Part shown: in pieces, positions 35,668 through 44,375 of the stretch
Position numbering within the stretch: position 1 is the stretch's first letter
Layout of the letters: every line of letters starts with the position of its first letter
From: UBA5336 sp038745855
GTDB taxonomy: Bacteria > Pseudomonadota > Alphaproteobacteria > Caulobacterales > Hyphomonadaceae
DNA: 64,000 bases
Reading direction: 5' to 3'
Assembly: GCA_038745855.1 (NCBI GenBank)
Contig: JBCDLC010000003.1
Span: 1-64,000 of the forward strand
Notes under the pieces: generated by a model
The model's database searches: none
Told to the model about the DNA's origin: nothing
What the model saw: the letters and a program-made list of their open reading frames with translations, nothing else
Translations under genes and position numbers: made by a program

Positions 35668-36450
35668 ATGGGTGAAAAGGCTCAGGCTGGCGCACTTCTT
35701 GTTTTGCCTACCTCAGATCGCGTTAAATCGGGACTGGGTGTAGAGACAATGAGCTTCGAAACGGCTTCAGGGGATGTAGTGGACTTCCAGGCTGCCCAGG
35801 CAGCCCGCCAAGCCGGCACCGTCACGGACAAACAGGCCGGATCCCGCGTCCTCAAGCGAGTGTTGGATCTATGCCTTGCCGTCCCAGGTCTTCTGTTCCT
35901 GGCGCCTGTTCTTTTCATCATCGCCATTGTGGTGAAGGCCAATGATGGTGGTCCGATCCTCTTCGCCCACACGCGGCGTGGCCAGGACGGCCGATCCTTC
36001 AAATGCCTGAAGTTCCGCTCGATGGCGGTTGATGCCCAGGAACGCCTCGCCGCGCTCCTCGCATCGGACGAAAAGTTGGCCGCAGAGTGGGCCGCCCGTC
36101 AGAAACTCGACAATGATCCAAGGGTGACCAGCGTTGGGAGCTTCCTGCGGAAAACGAGCCTCGATGAGCTGCCGCAACTTTGGAACATCATTCGTGGTGA
36201 TATGTCGGTGGTCGGCCCGCGCCCCATCGTTGACGATGAGGTTGTCCGCTACGGGGAGCACATCGAAGCATACGACGCCTACCGGCCCGGCATCTTCGGC
36301 CTCTGGCAGATCAGCGGTCGCAGCGAGACCACCTATGATGAGCGGGTGGAAATGGACGTGAACTACGCCAAGTCGCAGTCATTCTTGCTCGACCTGAAAA
36401 TCATCGTCCTCGGCATTCCTGCCGTGCTGTTGTCACGCGGCGCAGTCTGA
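35668..36450 (+). CDS. Undecaprenyl-phosphate sugar-1-phosphate transferase (ExoY/WbaP-like)
   Basis: A 260-residue initiating transferase that loads the first sugar phosphate onto undecaprenyl phosphate. One membrane segment (DLCLAVPGLLFLAPVLFIIAI) precedes the cytoplasmic catalytic domain with KCLKFRSM, LRKTSLDELPQLWNI and GDMSVVGPRPI, all hallmark motifs of the bacterial sugar transferase family. The size matches the short, ExoY-type form. Start uncertain: 35668 has GGGGAG 7 nt upstream; 35749 is an alternative that removes a 27-residue non-conserved extension. This is the first committed enzyme of the nearby exopolysaccharide genes. Confidence 0.93.
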   Translation: MGEKAQAGALLVLPTSDRVKSGLGVETMSFETASGDVVDFQAAQAARQAGTVTDKQAGSRVLKRVLDLCLAVPGLLFLAPVLFIIAIVVKANDGGPILFAHTRRGQDGRSFKCLKFRSMAVDAQERLAALLASDEKLAAEWAARQKLDNDPRVTSVGSFLRKTSLDELPQLWNIIRGDMSVVGPRPIVDDEVVRYGEHIEAYDAYRPGIFGLWQISGRSETTYDERVEMDVNYAKSQSFLLDLKIIVLGIPAVLLSRGAV

Positions 36451-36756
36451 GTCGGCAGGTCGGTTTCAGGCAGGTTAGCCCCTTCTACAGGTGGTATCGA
36501 AAGTCTGTTGTGGAATGGCCGGGCGTAGAACCGGTCACGAAGCTAGCACGTCTGCTCAACGAGCAAGCCACAAGACCGACATCATCCTCTAGCGCGCAGA
36601 AACCGTCGTTACTTTCCAGCGACAGCGAGCGGGCAAATAGATAAGATACAGTCGGTCACGACTTCTCAAACTGCACCACATCGCTTCTCACCCGTCCGCT
36701 CTCCCTCTTCCAAGGTGGCAAACCCGGCTGCACGCACCAAAACGTTTTCTGTCGTC
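36451..36756. other. Convergent intergenic region
   Basis: 306 bp between the stops of two convergent genes. No open frame with family resemblance, no clear hairpin with U-run and no repeat were seen. It is slightly less GC-rich than the flanking genes. Confidence 0.5.
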
Positions 36757-37773
36757 TCAGCGACCTTCCACAAATCGCGCCTTCAGGAAGCCGTAGGCCC
36801 AGGACATGTGCATCGTCCCAGCAGCAACCCCTGCCCAGACACCGCACAGGGAGCGGTGCCGGTACACCATCCAGGCAGATGCGAACACAAGCCCGCCTAG
36901 ATAGGCCAAGGGATAAAGCAGAGCCGGCCACCAGAGCGGTGCCACGCATGCTGCGCCAACGAAAACCACCAGGTTCAATGCCGGGAAGAGCTGCCGCAAG
37001 CGGGGCGTCAGGTTGTGTTTCCGGATGGTCCGAGCCCGGCCCTTGCCGTAGTTCACATACTGGCGCGCCAGGCTCATTATTCCATCGCGAGGCAGGTATT
37101 CGATCCGGATATCCGCGTCGAGGAAGATTTTGCCGCCCGCCGCGGCGATGCGAGCGTCATATTCGGCATCCTCATTGTGCGAGAATGTTTCATCATACCC
37201 GCCCACGGTCCGGAACATGGCCATGTCGAAGCCGGCATGGTGGCCGTGGTCGACAAAACCAGACTGGGTTCCGCCGCGATGGGCAGAGCCGCCCGAGCCA
37301 AGCGGCGTATCGACGATCCAGGCATTGGCTTTCTGGAAACAGGTGCGGCCAACGGCGTCCATCGGAACGACCAGGGAGGCAACACCACGGCTTTTCAAGG
37401 CATCCGCAACGCGGGTCACATAACCCGGCGGGTAGATCGAATGGGCATCACAGCGGACCAGGATCGTGCGCCCATCCCCGTGGATCTCGGCGACCCGATT
37501 TACAGCGGCCGATTGAAGACGACCGGGATTGTCGATCCAACACACATTTGGAAACCTTATAGCAAGTCGATCAACAATCGCCCGTGTGCCATCGGTGCTA
37601 CCCCCGTCCGCGACGACAAACTGAATGTCCTTCAGCCGTTCATCGCCCACGAGCAGGCTTTCGATACAGGTTTCGATATGACTGGCCTCGTTGAGCGTGG
37701 GGATGGCCACCACGATCTCGGCGGCGCCCGGTTTCATTGCGCCTTCAGCCACAAAGCACTGACCATCTGCCAT
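36757..37773 (-). CDS. Family 2 glycosyltransferase (ExoA-like)
   Basis: A 338-residue enzyme resembling succinoglycan glucosyltransferase ExoA. The GT2 part has EIVVAIPTLNEASHIETCIE, VVADGGSTDGTR, LVRCDAHSIYPP and GFVDHGHHAGFDMAMFRTVGG. Two to three C-terminal hydrophobic segments (LNLVVFVGAACVAPLWWPAL and following) anchor it to the inner membrane, as in ExoA. The start at 37773 is an ATG; 37737 is an alternative ATG with a closer purine-rich site. It lies 40 bp downstream of the GH16-like lipoprotein gene on the same strand, so the two are probably co-transcribed. Confidence 0.88.
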   Translation of the reverse strand: MADGQCFVAEGAMKPGAAEIVVAIPTLNEASHIETCIESLLVGDERLKDIQFVVADGGSTDGTRAIVDRLAIRFPNVCWIDNPGRLQSAAVNRVAEIHGDGRTILVRCDAHSIYPPGYVTRVADALKSRGVASLVVPMDAVGRTCFQKANAWIVDTPLGSGGSAHRGGTQSGFVDHGHHAGFDMAMFRTVGGYDETFSHNEDAEYDARIAAAGGKIFLDADIRIEYLPRDGIMSLARQYVNYGKGRARTIRKHNLTPRLRQLFPALNLVVFVGAACVAPLWWPALLYPLAYLGGLVFASAWMVYRHRSLCGVWAGVAAGTMHMSWAYGFLKARFVEGR

Positions 37774-37813
37774 CAAAAACCAGCCTTCGACCTATCGTTG
37801 GGGGAACGCGCTG

Positions 37814-38737
37814 CTAGCCGACCTCGCCAACATCCGCCATTGCCTGCGGTGCGCCAAGGGGGGCGCTGCATATCTTCCCAGACTTGCCCATCGGTTGATG
37901 CGCGATGCAGGCGATATCGAGGGAAACGCCAGATGGAAAGCGCGGGCGTCCCATCCAGTGCGCCTGGTCGGGTGTGCCTGCCCAAAGATTGGCGAACATT
38001 TTGCCCGGCTGTTCCGGCAGTGGCGCAAGCGTCCGCTCAACCCGGTGGACTTCTTCCCCGTCGATGAACCAGACCAGCGCGTCAGGGGTCCAATCCATGG
38101 TGTAGACGTGGAAGTCGGCAGCAGCATTGAAATCAAGGCTGACCTTGTCCTGGACCAGCACCTCATCGTCGACCATCAGCCGGATATAGACGTCGCGCGG
38201 ATCCTTGCCCTGGAAAGCAAAACCGAACGTGCTCGCCCCGGTGTCATCGCCAGCTTCGGCGCGGGCATAGAAGCTCGACAGAAGGCCGCTGCCCACTGCG
38301 GGCCGGAGAACGGCGGAATAGGTGCCGTACCCCATTGTATCGATCGATTGGATTTCGCCACTGGGGAAGGGTTTCCCACGCTCGACCGGCGGTGTGATCA
38401 TGAGGCTCAGGAACGTCTCACCAAGGGCCACATGACTCCGATTCCACGTCACGTTCTGGAGCCCGCCGGGCGTATACTCGGAGACCGCCCAATCATAGGT
38501 GCTGAACCCTTGGGCGGCATCCGAATAGAGCGCCTCGCCAATCATCGGGTCGGCAGAGGCTGGTACCAGAACACGCTCGCCGAGGTCGGCGATGTGGCTT
38601 ACCGCGGCCGGGGCTGTCCCATCGACCTGGTTACCAATGCTGTCGGTCGCGCAACCTGAGAGGGTCGAGATCAGAGCCGTAGCCCCTAGCGCCATAGGGA
38701 CGGCCTTGGAGGATTGTCTTTTCCGTGCGGTCATCAT
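37814..38737 (-). CDS. GH16-fold lipoprotein lacking catalytic residues
   Basis: A 307-residue predicted lipoprotein; the signal peptide ends at LSGC. The mature protein follows the glycoside hydrolase 16 jelly-roll: SGEIQSIDTMGYGTYSAVLRP, LLSSFYARAEA and the strong FHVYTMDWTPDALVWFIDGEEVHR. The active-site strand, normally E-x-D-x-x-E or E-x-D-x-E before an FLGKD-like end, here reads TFGFAFQGKD, so the Glu, Asp and Glu positions are Thr, Gly and Ala. It is likely a glycan-binding or scaffold protein and not a hydrolase. GGGAGA precedes the ATG at 38737; an ATG three bases later is equivalent. Confidence 0.82.
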   Translation of the reverse strand: MMTARKRQSSKAVPMALGATALISTLSGCATDSIGNQVDGTAPAAVSHIADLGERVLVPASADPMIGEALYSDAAQGFSTYDWAVSEYTPGGLQNVTWNRSHVALGETFLSLMITPPVERGKPFPSGEIQSIDTMGYGTYSAVLRPAVGSGLLSSFYARAEAGDDTGASTFGFAFQGKDPRDVYIRLMVDDEVLVQDKVSLDFNAAADFHVYTMDWTPDALVWFIDGEEVHRVERTLAPLPEQPGKMFANLWAGTPDQAHWMGRPRFPSGVSLDIACIAHQPMGKSGKICSAPLGAPQAMADVGEVG

Positions 38738-39009
38738 GGGTCTCTCCCATTTCAATCGAGTGCGCGACATCGCCCAAACCACCTGGTTTCAGCACAGTGC
38801 CGCGTTTGATCCGGTGATCAGCAAACAACGTGCCAGATACGCGTGCAGAGGGACTGGACCGCAAGGTCACTCCCTTGGTGGGTGGTCTTGAACGACCCCA
38901 TCGGGCGATATGAACCGAAGGCAACAGCGCGCGCCGCAAGCTCCCTCGTTCGGTCCCACTTTCAACATAAACGCGAGCGATAACGAGATAATTCAAGAAA
39001 GAAGTGACT

Positions 39010-39279
39010 ATGATCCCGCTTATTATCTCGCCTTCACCTTTACCGACCGATGCCTATTCCATGCCGGGTGAAACGGAGCGCGTGACCGCCGGGCACCCCT
39101 GGTCTGATGCTGAAGCGCGCCGACCAGCCGGGCGCGCCCAAAAACATCCGAGCCTGCATGCGTACGAACCCTTAGATCGGCCATGGTATGCGCACCCGCT
39201 CTTGGTCGCCGCCACCGTCACGCTCATCTGCGCAGCCTTCTGGACCGCACTCGGCTCCATGTTCCTGACAATCTTCTAA
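39010..39279 (+). CDS. Small single-span membrane protein, unknown
   Basis: An 89-residue protein with a polar N-terminal 55 residues and one C-terminal membrane segment (HPLLVAATVTLICAAFWTALGSMF). No family was recognised. AAGAAAG lies upstream as a weak ribosome binding site, and a GTG two codons earlier is an alternative start. It is divergent from the GH16-like gene across 272 bp and convergent with the DUF900 gene. It could be an accessory peptide of the polysaccharide machinery, but nothing beyond position supports this. Confidence 0.5.
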   Translation: MIPLIISPSPLPTDAYSMPGETERVTAGHPWSDAEARRPAGRAQKHPSLHAYEPLDRPWYAHPLLVAATVTLICAAFWTALGSMFLTIF

Positions 39280-39326
39280 AGACGCTGGCAAAGTCTCTTC
39301 GCAGGGGCGATCTGCCCCCAACTCAC

Positions 39327-41039
39327 TCATCCAGCAGGCGCGGGCGTTGGCCGATTCGCACACCAATCCTCCTCGGATCCGCCCGTCGGCGGGATGAAGC
39401 GCCAAAAGACCTCCCCGTCCATGGCCGACGCTGGAACCGGCGCGAGCCCCGGTAGTCGTTGATCCGGCCGTGCTGTCGGATCATCCAGGATAGAGCGGAT
39501 ATCGCGAATGATGTCGCAACTATCGCCGTAAATAGAGTGGCTGAAGCGGTCCTTGACGTTTTCGAGGTGGCTCAGGCCCCCAAGGTGTCCGATCACCGCG
39601 TCACTGACATCAATAGAGTCCACGCCCGGAACGATCACCGGTTCGGGCGCTTCTGAACCCGGCCGAAGGGTGCCGGCCATATACTTGATCTCGTCGCTGA
39701 TCGAGCCGCCTAATTCCAGCATCAACTCACGAAACCCGAGCGCCTTGTCCACATCGGCCGCGTAAAGCGTCTTCGACCCCGCCAGGGGCGCAGCCCGCGT
39801 CATCGTGCGTTGAAATTCGTAGGCATCCACATCCGGCGAAGCAAAGATCACGGCATCGAACAGGGGCGCACCGCCAGGGGTCTCTGCCGCAATCTCATTG
39901 AGCGCACGAAGCAGGACCTGGTTGCCATGGCTATGGGCCACCACAACGTAGCGTTTGGGATCCAGGCGCTGGTCCACATCCAGTAGGAATTGTTTGAGAT
40001 CGCCGACACTGGCGACGCCGTCGCTTACGTCATTGAAGTATCGCAGATTTGAGAGCAGGCCTGTCTCGCTCGTTGCCGGCCAAGAAAAGAAGAGGGGAAC
40101 ACCGGCGAATTCGAGATCATAGGTGAGTTGCGCCGTACGGAACGCAGCCGACTCAAGGCTCTCGCGGAAACCGTGGACGAACACCAGCACAGTGCCCGCA
40201 TCGGTCTGCCAGGATGTGGGAAGACTGCTGACAGCGTCGCCCAGGGAGAGTTTCTCCGCCGCCAACTGCCAGAAGTCATCGGACGGGAGGATCTCGTAAT
40301 CGCTGGTCGTGAAGAACTTTGCCCGATCCTCGTCGCTGGCCGTATTGTGGCGGCTGAAGAAGACCAGGAACCGCTCCTCATGCTTGAACCGCTGGATCGG
40401 GTCCCCGGGCAGACGCTTTGGCACCGTAACCGAGATCCGGCCCGTCGAGTACAAGGCGCCCCGCACGCCCGTATCGTAGAGCGGGCGATCACGGAAGAAC
40501 CGCGCGGGGTTTGCCGGATACGCATAGTCGCTGAATGGCTCGACCCAAGGGTGGGCCCGGTTGGTTGCGAAAAGAAGATCGATGCAGGTATAGCCGCCTA
40601 CCTCATCGGCGAGAGGTGCCTGGTTTGTCTGGCTGCACGGCGAATCTGGGTCATCGGCGACATAGACACTCGGCAGATATCGCGGCGGACCATCGACCTT
40701 GACGGCGGCAGGTGCCTCTATCCCGCGGGTCGGTAGCGGTGGCGGGACGGATACGGCGCCTCCTGCCTGGGGCTGCACCAAAACAGGGGGCGGAACGGGC
40801 GGACCGCTGGATCCTTGGTCTCCCGCTACGGGAGGCGCCCCCATGACGAGGCTTTCCTGGACGGACGCGACGCACGACTGGCAAGAAACGGGTTGGGGCG
40901 CCGGCGGTGGAGGCGCTTCTGGGACAAGCGGGAGCGGAATGGGGCTCGATGTCGCCGCGGGATCGGGCGCTGATGCACAGCCGGCGAGAACCAAGCTACA
41001 GACCGCCGCCCAGGCGCGCGCCATCGGGTTTGAAAACAT
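39327..41039 (-). CDS. DUF900 alpha/beta-hydrolase lipoprotein
   Basis: A 570-residue predicted lipoprotein (lipobox LAGC after MARAWAAVCSLV) with a Pro-rich stretch of about 110 residues after the lipidation site. The hydrolase domain (about 180-520) shows LVFVHGFRES and the nucleophile elbow VVAHSHGNQ, then FASPDVD, the pattern of DUF900 esterase-like proteins. Substrate unknown; a role at the outer membrane is inferred from the lipid anchor and long linker. The Met at 41039 or the next Met five codons on may be the true start. It is divergent from pyrB. Confidence 0.82.
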   Translation of the reverse strand: MFSNPMARAWAAVCSLVLAGCASAPDPAATSSPIPLPLVPEAPPPPAPQPVSCQSCVASVQESLVMGAPPVAGDQGSSGPPVPPPVLVQPQAGGAVSVPPPLPTRGIEAPAAVKVDGPPRYLPSVYVADDPDSPCSQTNQAPLADEVGGYTCIDLLFATNRAHPWVEPFSDYAYPANPARFFRDRPLYDTGVRGALYSTGRISVTVPKRLPGDPIQRFKHEERFLVFFSRHNTASDEDRAKFFTTSDYEILPSDDFWQLAAEKLSLGDAVSSLPTSWQTDAGTVLVFVHGFRESLESAAFRTAQLTYDLEFAGVPLFFSWPATSETGLLSNLRYFNDVSDGVASVGDLKQFLLDVDQRLDPKRYVVVAHSHGNQVLLRALNEIAAETPGGAPLFDAVIFASPDVDAYEFQRTMTRAAPLAGSKTLYAADVDKALGFRELMLELGGSISDEIKYMAGTLRPGSEAPEPVIVPGVDSIDVSDAVIGHLGGLSHLENVKDRFSHSIYGDSCDIIRDIRSILDDPTARPDQRLPGLAPVPASAMDGEVFWRFIPPTGGSEEDWCANRPTPAPAG

Positions 41040-41235
41040 CCATGAACGCGTCCTCCCGGTCCCGATGCCAATGATCATGGTTCCTCTCTCTCTTCGCCGT
41101 CCGGCTACGCTTGGCTATGCCTCAAGAGCACCATGGCGGGCTTTGAATGGCAAATCCTATTGGTAACGGGCAAAGCAGCAGGCGAGACGCAAGATTGGCG
41201 TTCATCCAGTGAGGGAAGCGATCCCGCGTAATGTC

Positions 41236-41260
41236 GGACTTGCTCAGACTTGCTCAGTCC
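41236..41260. promoter_or_regulatory. Tandem decamer with inverted ends upstream of pyrB
   Basis: ACTTGCTCAG occurs twice in direct tandem (41238-41257). The flanks GGACT (41236-41240) and AGTCC (41256-41260) are inverted relative to each other. It lies 46 bp before the pyrB start in a 266-bp divergent promoter region and could be a protein-binding site or attenuation-like structure. Confidence 0.3.
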
Positions 41261-41305
41261 GGCAATTGGCCGTAAAGCGCGGAAAATCACGATGAGGCCC
41301 ATGGC

Positions 41306-42265
41306 ATGACTGCCGCTCCCCAGCCTGGCGACACCGCGGCCAGGTTCAACCACCCCCACCTGCTGGGACTGCACGGCCTCCATCGGCTCGACATTGAGAC
41401 GATCCTCGATCTAGCAGACCGTTACGCAGGCCTCGCACGTGCAGGACGCCGCGGACCACCTCGGCTCAAGGACAAAACGGTCATCAACCTGTTCTTCGAG
41501 AACTCGACACGGACCATGTCGAGCTTCGAAATTGCGGCGAAACGCCTGGGTGCGGACGTGGCAAACATGGCGGTCGCCCAATCCAGCGTAAACAAGGGCG
41601 AGACGCTGATCGATACAGCGATGACGCTCAATGCCATGAAGCCCGATGTCATCGTCATCCGGCACTCGGCTTCTGGCGGAGTGAAGTTGCTCTCGAGAAA
41701 GGTTGACTGCGCCGTGATCAATGCGGGTGACGGCACCCACGAACACCCCACACAGGGCCTCCTCGACACCCTCACGATCCGCCGGAACAAGGGCCAGATC
41801 GAGGGCCTGAAAGTCGTGATTTGCGGCGATGTCGTCCACAGCCGCGTGGCGCGATCCACCACCTACGCGCTGCATCACCTGGGCGCCAGGGTCCACCTTT
41901 GCGGACCAAAGACGCTGCTCCCGGGGGACGCCCACGACTGGGGCGCTGAACGGGTCAGCCCGGATTTTGAAATGGCGCTCGACGGGGCTGACGTGGTCAT
42001 GATGCTCCGTCTGCAACTGGAGCGCATGGATGGCGCCTACCTGCCAAGCCGACGGGAGTACTTTCACTTCTATGGGCTCACGCGCGACCGGCTAGCCCGG
42101 GCCGCGAGTGATGCGATTGTCATGCATCCCGGTCCGATGAACCGAGGTATCGAGATCGAAAGCGCGATCGCCGATGGCGAACAGTCCGTGATCACACAGC
42201 AGGTGGAAATGGGCGTCGCGGTGCGCATGGCCGTTCTTGACCTACTCGCGGGAGCGGCGCCATGA
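41306..42265 (+). CDS. pyrB: Aspartate carbamoyltransferase catalytic subunit
   Basis: A 319-residue enzyme that condenses carbamoyl phosphate and aspartate in pyrimidine synthesis. The carbamoyl-phosphate site FFENSTRTMSSFE places STRT at 67-70. DGTHEHPTQGLLD, the GDVVHSRVARS segment and the C-terminal HPGPMNRG are typical. The stop codon overlaps the next start in ATGA (42262-42265), implying translational coupling with the pseudo-dihydroorotase. No pyrI is present. Confidence 0.97.
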   Translation: MTAAPQPGDTAARFNHPHLLGLHGLHRLDIETILDLADRYAGLARAGRRGPPRLKDKTVINLFFENSTRTMSSFEIAAKRLGADVANMAVAQSSVNKGETLIDTAMTLNAMKPDVIVIRHSASGGVKLLSRKVDCAVINAGDGTHEHPTQGLLDTLTIRRNKGQIEGLKVVICGDVVHSRVARSTTYALHHLGARVHLCGPKTLLPGDAHDWGAERVSPDFEMALDGADVVMMLRLQLERMDGAYLPSRREYFHFYGLTRDRLARAASDAIVMHPGPMNRGIEIESAIADGEQSVITQQVEMGVAVRMAVLDLLAGAAP

Positions 42266-43575
42266 CGGCGCTGACCATCACGGGCGCCCGCCTGCTCGAC
42301 CCGGCATCGGGAACCGATGAGATCGGCGGGATCATGGTTGTCGATGGTCAGATCTCGAAAGTCGGCCCGGATGTCACGGCAGGGTCGGCTATGGGCGGAC
42401 CAGTAATCGATGCCAAAGGGCTTTGCCTCTCGCCCGGGCTTGTCGACCTGCGCGTGAAAACTGGAGAACCCGGCGAGGAACACCGAGAAACCCTTGCCAC
42501 AGCGTCCGCTGCCGCCGCAGCGGGCGGTGCGACAACCCTTGTCCTGATGCCCGATACACGGCCAGTGATTGGGGATGCTGCCCTGGTCACCCACCTTCGG
42601 GCACCGGTGCCCCTGCACGGCAGCCCAACGGTTCGCCTGGAAGTCGCTGGTGCGCTGACGGTCGATCTCGCTGGAAAAGCGATGGCTGAAATGGGCCTCA
42701 TGGCAGAAGCAGGCGCGGTCTTCTTCTCGAATGGCGATGAACCGGTGACAGATCCTGTCGTGCTGAAGCGGGCCATGGCCTATGGCGCCAGCCAAGGGGT
42801 GCTGATCGCGTCGCGCCCGGACACGCCGGCCTTGAGGGGGAACGGCGTGATGAACAGCGGCGGCTTTGCAGCCCGCCTGGGTCTGTCTGGCATTCCGAAA
42901 GAGGCCGAGTGGATCGGTGCGGCCCGGGACATCCTGCTGGCGGAGGTGACCGGCTGCCGCCTGCTTCTGGATCAGGTCTCGACACCGCGCACGCTCGACC
43001 TGGTCGCCGATGCCAAGGCTCGAGGGGTTAATGTGTATGCCTCAGTCGCCGCCCATCACCTGTTTTTCAATGAGATGGACGTCGGCGACTACCTCACCTA
43101 CTGCAAGGTGAACCCGCCATTCCGTAGCGAGGCCGACCGATTGGCCCTCGTAGAAGGGGTCAAAGCGGGCGTGATCGATGCAGTGGTCTCCGCCCATGAT
43201 CCCCAGCCGCCCGAAACGAAGCGCCTCCCGATATCCGAAGCGAGCTTCGGGGCCGCTGGACTGGAGACCACCCTTTCGGCCATGATGAGCCTCGTGGAAG
43301 CCGGTCATCTGAGCTTGTTGGAGGCCTTGAAGCCATTGACCGTCACGCCAGCGGACCTCATCGGTCGGCAGCAGGGCCGTCTGGCCGTGGGCGCACCGGC
43401 AGACCTGATCCTGTTCGATCCTTTCGCGCCTTGGAAGTGCAAACGGGAACATCTCCGCTCGCGGTCAACGAATTCGCCGTTCGATGGCCGGCTCTTGCAG
43501 GGCCAGGTCATGCGGACCATTCTGGCCGGCGTGACAGTGTTCGACCGGGCAGCAGAGCGCGCTGCAGCAGACTAA
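42262..43575 (+). CDS. Dihydroorotase-like PyrC' (probably inactive)
   Basis: A 437-residue amidohydrolase-fold protein next to pyrB. In active dihydroorotases the first metal ligands are HxH in a DxHVHxREPG motif; here the segment reads VDLRVKTGEPG, giving R64 and K66. The later ligand region TDHAPH is replaced by SAHDPQPPETK. It therefore looks like the PyrC' subunits of pseudomonads, which lack activity but are needed to assemble and stabilise PyrB. A functional dihydroorotase should be encoded elsewhere. Coupled to pyrB by a 4-bp overlap. Confidence 0.88.
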   Translation: MTALTITGARLLDPASGTDEIGGIMVVDGQISKVGPDVTAGSAMGGPVIDAKGLCLSPGLVDLRVKTGEPGEEHRETLATASAAAAAGGATTLVLMPDTRPVIGDAALVTHLRAPVPLHGSPTVRLEVAGALTVDLAGKAMAEMGLMAEAGAVFFSNGDEPVTDPVVLKRAMAYGASQGVLIASRPDTPALRGNGVMNSGGFAARLGLSGIPKEAEWIGAARDILLAEVTGCRLLLDQVSTPRTLDLVADAKARGVNVYASVAAHHLFFNEMDVGDYLTYCKVNPPFRSEADRLALVEGVKAGVIDAVVSAHDPQPPETKRLPISEASFGAAGLETTLSAMMSLVEAGHLSLLEALKPLTVTPADLIGRQQGRLAVGAPADLILFDPFAPWKCKREHLRSRSTNSPFDGRLLQGQVMRTILAGVTVFDRAAERAAAD

Positions 43576-43618
43576 AGGGGTGCGCCGGTGCCCCGCACAT
43601 CAGTGGAGGGAAAGACCC

Positions 43619-44299
43619 ATGACAGCCATGTCCGTGACCGATGCGGTTCGGGCCCGAAAGTCGATAAGGGCCTTCACAGATACGCTAATCAACGGGAGCG
43701 AAATCCGGACGTGGCTTGAGGCGGCGCAACGCTCACCCTCAGGCGGAAACGTCCAACCGTGGCGAGTCATTGCCCTCGCTGGAGACGCCAAGGACGCCGT
43801 CATTGCAAAGGCCAGCGAAACACTTGCCCGGTCTCCGAAAGGTGAACCAACCGATCGCCCGATCTATCCTGAGGGGCTGTGGGGATCATATAACGACCGT
43901 CGAAAGCGGGTCGGCGAAATGATGTACGAGGCCCTTGAGATCCCCAAGGATAACAGAGCCGGCCGCTTGGCCTGGTTCTCGAACAATTTCAGGTTTTTCA
44001 ATGCGCCAGTGGCTCTGTTTTTCGTGATCGATACTCGGATGGGCCATGGCCAATGGGCCCATATGGGGATGTTCATGCAGAGCCTTGCGCTTCTGGCCGT
44101 CGAGAGAGGTTGGGGGACCTGCATGCAGGAATGTTGGGGCATCCTAAGGCCCAGCTTGAAAGCGCACTTCGCATTGCCCGATGAGGATATGGTCTATTGC
44201 GGCATGGCCGTAGGGCATCCCGATTGGGAGCATCCCGTAAACCGGTTCAGTTCCGAACGGGCGACCCTCGATGAATTCGCATCATTCAGCGGGCTGTAG
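43619..44299 (+). CDS. Nitroreductase family protein
   Basis: A 226-residue FMN-dependent oxidoreductase. The N-terminus VTDAVRARKSIRAFTDT with the following SPSGGNVQPWRVIALAG binds FMN, and the later GWGTCMQECWGI and VYCGMAVGHPDWEHPVNRF are family features. It may reduce nitro compounds or quinone-like substrates with NAD(P)H; the true substrate is unknown. GGAGGGAAAGA precedes the ATG. It follows pyrC' by 43 bp and may be read from the same transcript. Confidence 0.9.
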   Translation: MTAMSVTDAVRARKSIRAFTDTLINGSEIRTWLEAAQRSPSGGNVQPWRVIALAGDAKDAVIAKASETLARSPKGEPTDRPIYPEGLWGSYNDRRKRVGEMMYEALEIPKDNRAGRLAWFSNNFRFFNAPVALFFVIDTRMGHGQWAHMGMFMQSLALLAVERGWGTCMQECWGILRPSLKAHFALPDEDMVYCGMAVGHPDWEHPVNRFSSERATLDEFASFSGL

Positions 44300-44375
44300 A
44301 CCAGCCCCACGCACGTGTCTTGCCAAGACCTCGCAAAAGCCCCGCAAGGGCCTGAATCCTGGCGACACTGGTCCC

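Noticed and set aside
39010..39279. Small membrane protein as a Wzy polymerase fragment
   Set aside because: It has one membrane segment and 89 residues; polymerases have ten or more segments, and no flanking remnant is visible.
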